Positions 1 to 5,760 of a DNA stretch of 10,771 nt are shown in pieces. The notes beneath the pieces were generated by a model, which searched no databases, was not told the DNA's origin, and worked only from the letters and a program-made list of their open reading frames with translations. Position numbers and translations under genes: made by a program. Within the stretch, counting starts at the first letter, position 1, and each line of letters begins with the position of its first letter. Source of the DNA: Roseiarcus sp043784465. Lineage in GTDB: Bacteria > Pseudomonadota > Alphaproteobacteria > Rhizobiales > Beijerinckiaceae. The stretch covers positions 1 to 10,771 of the forward strand of contig JAYVYJ010000016.1 in NCBI GenBank assembly GCA_043784465.1. The letters run 5' to 3'.

Positions 1-536
1 GCCGCAGCCGCAAATTCCACCTCCGCCGCGCCCAGCGCCGCCAGCAGAACGCGCGGCGATCCCCGCCCCTGCGCCAACGCCGCCTCGACCCGGCCCCGCG
101 CCGAGACCGGCCATAGCGCGAACATGGGCTCTACCCCCGAGGGCGACCGCGCGATCGCCGCGTCCGCGCCGGCTCGCAGTAGCCGCGCCACCAGATCGCG
201 CGGCAGGAAGGGCGCGTCGCAGGGCGCGGTGACGATAAACGCAAACCCGTCCGCTTGCGCCAGACGGAGCGCAGAGGCGATCCCGGCTAGCGGTCCCGCG
301 CCGCCCTGAGCGGCCGCGTCCACCGCCAACGGCGCCCCGAGCGCCGCCCAGTCCGCCCCGGCCTCCCGCACGCTGAGATAGACCCGCGTCGCTTGCGGCC
401 GCAGCCGGTCGATCGCCCGCGCCGCCAACGCGCGCCCCCGGAAGGCCAGAAGCCCCTTGGGCTGGCCCATGCGAAGGGAGGCGCCCCCGGCCAACACGAC
501 GCCCGCCACGAGTCCGACCCACAGATTTTCCGCCAT
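1..536 (-). CDS. mobA: Molybdenum cofactor guanylyltransferase MobA (C-terminus cut by window edge)
   Basis: MobA transfers GMP from GTP to molybdopterin-Mo in the cytoplasm, making the guanine dinucleotide cofactor of DMSO-reductase-family enzymes. The frame is open from an ATG at 536 to the window edge (178 codons). The family is usually about 190-210 residues, so only a short C-terminal part should be missing. Visible motifs: the nucleotide-binding loop LAGGASLRMGQPKG at residues 15-28 with Lys27, GPLAG at 81-85, and the metal-site block TAPCDAPFLP at 103-112 with Asp107. A later VEPMFALWP block resembles the substrate-side loop of MobA. A GGAGGG at 540-545 precedes the ATG by three bases. 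The gene is divergent from the TRAP binding-protein gene, with 78 bases between the starts. The QPKG form of the loop also occurs in the CTP-using relative MocA, so another MobA-like nucleotidyltransferase is possible; the VEPMFALWP block favours MobA. Confidence 0.8.
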   Translation of the reverse strand, partial: MAENLWVGLVAGVVLAGGASLRMGQPKGLLAFRGRALAARAIDRLRPQATRVYLSVREAGADWAALGAPLAVDAAAQGGAGPLAGIASALRLAQADGFAFIVTAPCDAPFLPRDLVARLLRAGADAAIARSPSGVEPMFALWPVSARGRVEAALAQGRGSPRVLLAALGAAEVEFAAA

Positions 537-614
537 CCGCCCTCCGCGCTGCCGCCTCAATCGGGCTTGAGGTATAGGGGATACGCGCGTTCAGCGCGAA
601 GCCGGGGGCTGAAG

Positions 615-1712
615 ATGCAGGGGCGCCGCAAATTTCTGACGGGGCTGGGCTTAACTGCGGCGGCGGGTCTGGCCAGCCCCGCGCTCGCCCAGACGAACCC
701 GGACGTCGAATGGCGCGTCGCTTCCAGTTTCAACGCCAGCCTCGATCTGATCGCGGCGGGCCAGCAGGTTTTGGCGCGCACGCTCGCCGACCTCACCGAC
801 GGTCATTTCCGCCTCAAATTCGCGGCTCCCGGTGAGATCGCCCCGGCCAGCGAGGCGCTTTCTGCGGTGCAGGACGGCAAGGCGGACGGCGCGCACACGG
901 CGCTTTCCTACGCCTGGAGCCAGGACCCCAGCTTCATCTTCGCGACCTCGACGCCCTTCGGCATGAACGCCCGCCAACATTCGGCCTGGCTCGCGGAAGG
1001 CGGCGGGGCTGCGATGATTGACGACCTGCTCGCCGATTACAAGGCGCTTGCGCTCCCCGCAGGGAACACGGGCGGGCAAATGGCGGGCTGGTTTCGCAAG
1101 GAGATCAGGGCCCCGCAGGATTTGCAGGGCCTCAAGATGCGGGTCGGCGGCTTCGCGGGCAAGATCTTTCAGACGCTGGGCGCCGAGCCGGTCGCGATGC
1201 CGCGCGACGCCGTCTATGGTGCGCTGCAAAGCGGTGCGCTCGACATGCTGGAATGGGTCGGCCCCTACGACGACGAGAAATTTGGCCAGCCGCTCGCGAA
1301 GGTCGCGCCCAACTACTATTATCCCGGCTTTTGGAAAGGCGGGATGCAGCTTCATCTGGTCGTGAGCCGCGAGAAATGGGACGCGTTGCCCAAGACGTAT
1401 CAGTCCGCGCTGCGCGCCGCCTGCGCCGTCGCCGACGCCGCCATGCTCGCCAAATACGACGCCGCCAACCCTAGCGCCGTCAAGCGCCTCGTGGTGAGCG
1501 GCGCCTCGCTTCGGCTGTTCCCGCAGGAGGTGCTGGAGGCCTGCTACAAGACGGCCAACGATTTGTACGACCAGCTCGGCGCCGACAATCCGCGCTTCAA
1601 GAAACTGGCGGATTCCTATCTTTCGTTCCGCGCCGACCAGTATCTGTGGTGGCAGGTCGCCGAATATTCCTTCGACAATTTCATGATCCGCCAGCGCCAC
1701 GCCAAAACCTGA
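615..1712 (+). CDS. TRAP-transporter periplasmic solute-binding protein, TakP/DctP family, Tat-exported
   Basis: This is a periplasmic receptor that hands an organic acid to a TRAP (DctQM-type) permease. The start chosen is ATG 615, giving 365 residues, because it places a twin-arginine signal at the N-terminus: GRRKFLTG at residues 3-10, a hydrophobic stretch, then an ALA-Q cleavage site near residue 25. Frame upstream of 615 does not look like protein. The mature part follows the Rhodobacter TakP alpha-keto-acid binding protein from end to end as I recall it, with Gln155, Arg176 (in MRVGGFAGK) and Glu213-Trp214 (in EWVGPYDDE) at almost the same numbers as the TakP ligand and sodium residues. 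The GFWKGG block is also present. A 2-oxo acid is therefore the likely ligand, though this is inference. No membrane subunit (DctQ or DctM) is in the window. The gene converges on recN, 57 bases away. Confidence 0.9.
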   Translation: MQGRRKFLTGLGLTAAAGLASPALAQTNPDVEWRVASSFNASLDLIAAGQQVLARTLADLTDGHFRLKFAAPGEIAPASEALSAVQDGKADGAHTALSYAWSQDPSFIFATSTPFGMNARQHSAWLAEGGGAAMIDDLLADYKALALPAGNTGGQMAGWFRKEIRAPQDLQGLKMRVGGFAGKIFQTLGAEPVAMPRDAVYGALQSGALDMLEWVGPYDDEKFGQPLAKVAPNYYYPGFWKGGMQLHLVVSREKWDALPKTYQSALRAACAVADAAMLAKYDAANPSAVKRLVVSGASLRLFPQEVLEACYKTANDLYDQLGADNPRFKKLADSYLSFRADQYLWWQVAEYSFDNFMIRQRHAKT

Positions 1713-1769
1713 AACGTCGATCCTGTCCGGGCGCCCCAGCGTCGCGTCCCCAGCGCGGCGTTCCAACCG

Positions 1770-3434
1770 CTAGCCGGCTTTTTCGATCAGGCTCTTGGCG
1801 GCGGCGCGAGCCTCGCGCGTGACTTCGGCGCCGGCGAGCATCCGCGCAATCTCCTCACGCCGCTCGGCGGGGCCGAGCGTCAGGACGCGGGTGGCGACGC
1901 GCGCGCCGACGTCGTCCTTGACGATTTTGAAATGGCGCTGCGAGCGCGCGGCGACCTGCGGCGCGTGGGTCACGGCGAGCACCTGCGCCTTGGTCGCGAG
2001 CCGCGCAAGCCGAACGCCGATGGCGTCGGCCACCGCGCCGCCGACCCCTGTGTCGATCTCGTCGAACACAAGCGTGGGCGCCGTCTCCCGCTCGGCCAGC
2101 GAAACCTTGAGCGCCAGCAGGAAGCGCGAAAGCTCGCCGCCCGAGGCGACTTTCATCATCGGGCCGGGCCGGGCGCCGGGATTGGTTCGCACGACGAACT
2201 CCACGCGGTCGCAGCCGTCGGGCGAGACCATGTCGGCGTCGGTCGCCACCTGCGCCATGAATTCGGCGCGCTCCAGCTTCAGCGGCGGCAGTTCCCCGTT
2301 GACCGCTTTCGACAAGGCCGTGGCGGCCCCGCCGCGCGCGCCCGTGAGCGCCCGCGCGGCCTGCCCATATTCCGCCTGCGCGCGCGCGAGTTGCTTTTCC
2401 AGAGCCGCCACAAGGGTTCGGCCTTCCGACAGGTCGGCCAGTTCGCCCGCATATTTCTTCGCGAGCGCCGGCAGCGTTTCGACCGCCACGTTGTATTTGC
2501 GCGCCAGGCCGCGCAACTCGAACAGCCGCTCCTCGCAGCGCTCCAGTTCGCGCGGATCGAAGGCGCAGGCGCGCATCGCTTCTTCAACCGCCTGCGCGGC
2601 GAGTTCCACCGAATTCATCGCCTCTTCGAGCGCCCGGACGCTGGGCTCCATCAACTCGGGCGCCTGAGCGGCGCGGCGCTGGAGCCGGCGGGCGATGGTC
2701 GAGAGCAGGGGAAGCACCGCCGAATCGCCGCTCAGCGAATGCAGCGCGTCCTTGATGTCGGCGGCGACCTTCTCGCCCTGCATCATCGCCGTGCGCCGCG
2801 CGGCGAGCCGCTCCTCCTCGCCCGGCTCGACGCCCAGCTTGCCCAATTCCTGCGCGGCGTGGGCGGCGAAATCGGCTTCCTTTTCGCGTCGCGCGACATC
2901 CGCTCGCGCTCTCGCCAGATCCGCCTCGCAGCCCCTTAACGCAGCGCACGCCGCGCGCGCGCGCGCGACTTCCGCGCTCAAGCCGCCATAGGCGTCCACC
3001 AGGGCGCGATGCGTCGCCGCGTCGAGCAGCGCCCGCTCGTCGTGCTGGCCATGGATTTCGACCAGACTGGCGCCGAGCGCCCGAAGCGTCTGGGCGCCGA
3101 CACTCTGGTCGTTGACGTAGGCGCGCGTGCGACCGTCCGCCATTTGCACGCGGCGCAAGATCAACTCGCCCTCGCTCGCCAGGTCTTGCGCCGCAAGCGC
3201 GGCGTGAACCGGATGGCCGTCGGGCGGCTCGAACACCGCAGTCACTTGGCCCTGCGCCATACCGGCGCGCACCAGCGATCCGTCGCCGCGCAGGCCCAGA
3301 GCCAGCGACAGCGCATCGAGCAGAATGGACTTTCCCGCGCCGGTTTCCCCGGTGAGGATCGTCAGGCCGCGCGAAAATTCCAAATCGAGCTGGTCGATCA
3401 GGACGATGTCTCGGATCGACAGCCGCGCGAGCAT
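1770..3434 (-). CDS. recN: DNA repair protein RecN (SMC-like ATPase)
   Basis: RecN is a cytoplasmic SMC-like ATPase that acts early at DNA double-strand breaks, usually within the SOS response. The 554 residues match the usual full length. The N-terminal half of the ATPase head holds Walker A GETGAGKS at 29-36. The middle (about 150-370) is Ala/Glu/Arg-rich and reads as coiled-coil arms. The C-terminal head carries the ABC signature SGGELSRF at 431-438, Walker B LVFDEIDTG around 455-463 (Asp458, Glu459) and the H-loop VTHAPQ with His490. The ATG at 3434 has GGAGGG four bases upstream. It begins only 16 bases after the bamD stop, so the two are probably cotranscribed. I see no LexA-type operator in front of it, which fits expression from the bamD transcript. 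A (CG)8 run lies inside the coiled-coil region. Confidence 0.97.
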   Translation of the reverse strand: MLARLSIRDIVLIDQLDLEFSRGLTILTGETGAGKSILLDALSLALGLRGDGSLVRAGMAQGQVTAVFEPPDGHPVHAALAAQDLASEGELILRRVQMADGRTRAYVNDQSVGAQTLRALGASLVEIHGQHDERALLDAATHRALVDAYGGLSAEVARARAACAALRGCEADLARARADVARREKEADFAAHAAQELGKLGVEPGEEERLAARRTAMMQGEKVAADIKDALHSLSGDSAVLPLLSTIARRLQRRAAQAPELMEPSVRALEEAMNSVELAAQAVEEAMRACAFDPRELERCEERLFELRGLARKYNVAVETLPALAKKYAGELADLSEGRTLVAALEKQLARAQAEYGQAARALTGARGGAATALSKAVNGELPPLKLERAEFMAQVATDADMVSPDGCDRVEFVVRTNPGARPGPMMKVASGGELSRFLLALKVSLAERETAPTLVFDEIDTGVGGAVADAIGVRLARLATKAQVLAVTHAPQVAARSQRHFKIVKDDVGARVATRVLTLGPAERREEIARMLAGAEVTREARAAAKSLIEKAG

Positions 3435-3450
3435 CGCGCCCTCCGATCTT

Positions 3451-4353
3451 TTAAGTCGGCACGACGGTCTTGTAGAGCTTGGTGAGCCAGGAATCGGCGT
3501 GCTCCTGCGGGCTCAAGCCTCCGCTCTTTAGCAACGCATAGGCGTTGCGATACCATTCGCTGTCGGGGAAATTGTGCCCCAGAATGGCCGCCGCCGTCTC
3601 CGCCTCGTCGGTCACGCCCAGCCCAAGATAGCACTCGACCAGCCGGTAGAGCGCCTCCTCGGAATGGCGGGTGGTCTGAAAAGAAGTCAACACCGCGCGG
3701 AAACGGTTGATGGCAGCGGCGTAATTTTTACGGTTCTCATAGAACCGGCCGATCGACATTTCCTTGCCGCCGAGTTGGTCGGTGGTGACTTGAATCTTCG
3801 CCTTGGCGTCATCGACGTATTCGGACTTCGGATAGGTCCGCACAAGTTGAGTGTAATATTCGAGCGCCTTGGCGGCGTGGTCCTGATCGCGCGCAATGTC
3901 CATGATCTGCGCATAATGACTCTGCGCCTCAAGATAGAGCGCGTAAGGCGCCTCGGACGATTTCGGATATTCCTTGACGTAACGATTGCCGGAACCGGCG
4001 GCGTCGTCATAGTCGCCAGCGGTATATTGCGCGTAGGTCGTCATCAACAGACCTTTGCGCGCCCAGTCGGAACCCGGATACTTCTTGCCCAGCTCGGTGA
4101 ACTTCTTGGCCGCTTCGGTCGGGTCGCCGCCCGCAAGCTTGGCCAGACCCTGATCGTAGGCGGTGCTGGCCGGAACGACGGGATCGACCACCGTTTTGTA
4201 TTTCTCGCCCGAAAACGGGTTGAGATCCTCCACGCTGAACGACGAGCAGCCGACGAGGGCGCCGGCGAGCGCAAACGCTACGGCCAATTTCGAAGCCCGA
4301 AATAAGCGCCCCGGCGCCGAGGGGCGAATTCTCGCCTGAGCAACTGACCTCAT
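3451..4353 (-). CDS. bamD: Outer membrane protein assembly lipoprotein BamD (ComL/YfiO)
   Basis: BamD is the essential lipoprotein of the BAM complex, on the periplasmic face of the outer membrane, and helps BamA fold beta-barrel proteins. From the ATG at 4353 it has 300 residues, with a type II signal: a positively charged N-region, a hydrophobic stretch and the lipobox LVGC with Cys36. The mature part is helical TPR repeats (about 55-270), with recognisable BamD blocks ALEYYTQLVRTYPKSEY, GRFYENRKNYAAAINRF and FPDSEWYRNAYALL. The frame stays open upstream to an ATG at 4506, but that would add a segment unlike any signal peptide. Between two nearby ATGs (4362 and 4353) I prefer 4353, because AGGGGA lies nine bases before it and touches the other directly. 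The gene lies 156 bases after lpxC and 16 bases before recN. Confidence 0.95.
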   Translation of the reverse strand: MRSVAQARIRPSAPGRLFRASKLAVAFALAGALVGCSSFSVEDLNPFSGEKYKTVVDPVVPASTAYDQGLAKLAGGDPTEAAKKFTELGKKYPGSDWARKGLLMTTYAQYTAGDYDDAAGSGNRYVKEYPKSSEAPYALYLEAQSHYAQIMDIARDQDHAAKALEYYTQLVRTYPKSEYVDDAKAKIQVTTDQLGGKEMSIGRFYENRKNYAAAINRFRAVLTSFQTTRHSEEALYRLVECYLGLGVTDEAETAAAILGHNFPDSEWYRNAYALLKSGGLSPQEHADSWLTKLYKTVVPT

Positions 4354-4401
4354 CGCATCCATTCCCCTGAGGCCGTACGCCCCCTCCGACCTGCGGCGGG
4401 T

Positions 4402-4430
4402 GTTTGACGGCGCCGGCGTCGAACGGTCAA
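4402..4430 (-). promoter_or_regulatory. Possible promoter for bamD-recN
   Basis: On the minus strand, TTGACC (4425-4430) is followed after 17 bases by TCAAAC (4402-4407). The -35 hexamer is good and the -10 is poor, about 50 bases upstream of the bamD start. This is a pattern match only; bamD may also be read through from lpxC. Confidence 0.3.
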
Positions 4431-4476
4431 GCGAACACCACGGGATTATGGCGCTAAAACGCCCAAATCGCATTTC

Positions 4477-4500
4477 CGCCCGCAAGCCGCTTCCCGGGCG
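4477..4500 (-). other. Hairpin just after the lpxC stop
   Basis: CGCCCG (4477-4482) pairs with CGGGCG (4495-4500), and the 12-base loop contains a further AAG/CTT pairing. It lies about 10 bases past the lpxC stop codon. No U-tract follows directly on the minus strand, so it is not a standard intrinsic terminator. It could be a 3'-end stabiliser or a weak attenuator before bamD. Confidence 0.3.
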
Positions 4501-4509
4501 CTTCAAATC

Positions 4510-5454
4510 TCAATCCACGCGCGCCGCGAGAGCGGCCGCCATGCGCGCGCCCGTGCGGGCGGGCGCGGTCGCGCGGCGGGGCGCGCCTTCGACGATCTCG
4601 AAATTGGAGGCGTCGGCGAACAAAGCGGTCAAAATCGCCGCATTGAGCGCGTGGCCCGGCCGATGCGCCTGATACACGCCGATGATCGGCGCCCCCGCCA
4701 GCGCGAGATCGCCCACGACGTCGAGCGCCTTGTGACGCACGAATTCGTCGCGATAGCGCAAGCCTTCCGGGTTCAAGACGCGGTCGCCGTCGAGCGCCAC
4801 GGAATTTTCGAGGCTGGAGCCGAGGGCGAACCCCGCCGCCCAAAGCTTCTTCACGTCGGAGACGAAACCGAAGGTGCGCGCCCTGGCGATTTCGGTGCGG
4901 AACGTCTGGGGGTCGATGTCGAAAACGCGCCGTTGCCGGCCAATCGTCGCATTTTCGAAATCGATCTCCACATCCACCCGAAAGCCCGCTTCGGCCGGCA
5001 AAAGCGTGGCCCGGCTGCGGCCGCTTTCTACGTGGACGGGTTTCGCGACCCTGATGAATTTGCGGCGGCGGGCTTGCGTGACGAGGCCGGCGGCGTCGAG
5101 CGCGGCGACGAAGAGGGCGGCGGAACCGTCCATGATCGGCGTCTCCGGTCCGTCGATCTCAACCAGCGCATTGTCGACGCCGAGGCCCGCCAGCGCGGCC
5201 ATCAGATGTTCAATCGTTGCGACATTGGCGCCGCCGCGGTCGCCAATAACCGTGCAGAGCGCGGTTTGGCGGATGTTGCGCCAATTCGCCTCCAGCAGAC
5301 GATCCGAACCGTCGGCCATGCCGGTTCGCAGAAAAACGACGCCGTGATCGGCTTCGGCGGGATGGATCACGATGCGGGCGGGAGCGCCGGAATGAACGCC
5401 AAAGCCATGGATTTCGACACGATCGGCGACCGTCTTCTGAAAACCATGCTTCAT
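4510..5454 (-). CDS. lpxC: UDP-3-O-acyl-N-acetylglucosamine deacetylase LpxC
   Basis: LpxC is the zinc-dependent cytoplasmic deacetylase that removes the acetyl group from UDP-3-O-acyl-GlcNAc, the committed step of lipid A synthesis. The 314 residues are full length. All catalytic landmarks are visible: TIEHLMAAL with Glu82 and zinc ligand His83, the ARTFGF block with Thr194, EFVRHKALDVVGD with zinc ligands His241 and Asp245, and HRPGHALN with the general-acid His268. The ATG at 5454 opens the family-typical stretch QKTVADRVEIHGFGVHSG. Only a modest AGGGG lies upstream, about 14 bases from the ATG, with GAGA nearer. The gene sits alone between the strong ftsZ terminator and bamD, so it probably has its own promoter in the 306-base spacer. 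LpxC next to ftsZ is usual in proteobacteria. Confidence 0.97.
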   Translation of the reverse strand: MKHGFQKTVADRVEIHGFGVHSGAPARIVIHPAEADHGVVFLRTGMADGSDRLLEANWRNIRQTALCTVIGDRGGANVATIEHLMAALAGLGVDNALVEIDGPETPIMDGSAALFVAALDAAGLVTQARRRKFIRVAKPVHVESGRSRATLLPAEAGFRVDVEIDFENATIGRQRRVFDIDPQTFRTEIARARTFGFVSDVKKLWAAGFALGSSLENSVALDGDRVLNPEGLRYRDEFVRHKALDVVGDLALAGAPIIGVYQAHRPGHALNAAILTALFADASNFEIVEGAPRRATAPARTGARMAAALAARVD

Positions 5455-5585
5455 CGCGTCTCTAACCCCTGTCGTGGCGCCTGTCGTCTACACCGGCGCC
5501 CGGTCGCCCGGCCCGACCGCGACGCTTCCCCCTGAAGCGCCGCGACGATGTGATTTCAAGACGACCCGCTACACATTCTCGCCAC

Positions 5586-5615
5586 CTATTAGCCATGCCC
5601 GCGAAGTCGAGACAA
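5586..5615 (-). promoter_or_regulatory. Candidate lpxC promoter
   Basis: On the minus strand, TTGTCT (5610-5615) is followed after 18 bases by TAATAG (5586-5591), inside the AT-rich part of the spacer and after the ftsZ terminator. It would give lpxC a leader of roughly 125 bases. It is supported only by hexamer likeness and position. Confidence 0.35.
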
Positions 5616-5628
5616 ATCACCTTTGATT

Positions 5629-5646
5629 ACCAATCGTTACATTGGT
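5629..5646. repeat. Perfect spaced palindrome ACCAAT-N6-ATTGGT
   Basis: Six-base arms ACCAAT (5629-5634) and ATTGGT (5641-5646) flank CGTTAC. The dyad lies about 14 bases upstream of the candidate lpxC -35 hexamer, where an activator or repressor dimer could bind. There is no U-tract, so it is not a terminator. The binding protein is unknown. Confidence 0.45.
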
Positions 5647-5694
5647 CTGACGTACCCAATCCACACCTAAAATCAACGAGTTATGTCATAATGC

Positions 5695-5749
5695 AAAAAA
5701 CGCGCCGCGCCGCCCCTCCGCCCCCTCGGGGCGCGGTGGGGCGGCGCGG
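5695..5749 (-). terminator. Strong intrinsic terminator after ftsZ
   Basis: On the minus strand a perfect 12-bp GC stem (arms 5705-5716 and 5738-5749) encloses a second 6-bp stem (5719-5724 with 5728-5733) and is followed, four bases later, by TTTTTT (5695-5700). It begins 11 bases after the ftsZ stop. This is the clearest Rho-independent terminator in the window, and it should separate the ddl-ftsQAZ transcript from lpxC. Confidence 0.93.
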
Positions 5750-5760
5750 TCTCCGGAGAA

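Larger units (their letters stand above)
5455..5760. other. 306-base spacer between ftsZ and lpxC
   Basis: There is no convincing gene here. A short plus-strand open frame crossing this spacer runs antisense into ftsZ, has no family resemblance and is rejected. The stretch from about 5560 to 5700 is clearly more AT-rich than its surroundings. It holds the ftsZ terminator at the right end, a candidate lpxC promoter at 5586-5615 and a spaced palindrome at 5629-5646. It therefore looks like a terminator plus a promoter/leader for lpxC. Confidence 0.7.

Noticed and set aside
124..309. Small plus-strand open frame at the left end
   Set aside because: It lies opposite mobA, whose motifs are clear; composition is Ala/Arg/Ser-rich shadow.
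584..598. CGCGC-GTTCA-GCGCG inverted repeat in the mobA/TRAP divergent gap
   Set aside because: Five-base arms made only of alternating C and G are expected by chance in this GC-rich DNA; no sign of function.
393..614. N-terminal extension of the TRAP binding protein from an ATG at 393
   Set aside because: It would run antisense into mobA and bury the Tat signal peptide about 74 residues inside the protein.
651..1766. Minus-strand open frame of 371 codons opposite the TRAP gene
   Set aside because: It mirrors a well-supported coding gene; no motif, no convincing ribosome-binding site and low-complexity charged composition.
4354..4506. N-terminal extension of BamD from an ATG at 4506
   Set aside because: The extra 51 residues precede the lipoprotein signal, which must be N-terminal; it would also abut the lpxC stop.
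4651..5535. Plus-strand open frame of 294 codons opposite lpxC
   Set aside because: It is antisense to lpxC with no recognisable domain; explained by GC-rich codon structure.
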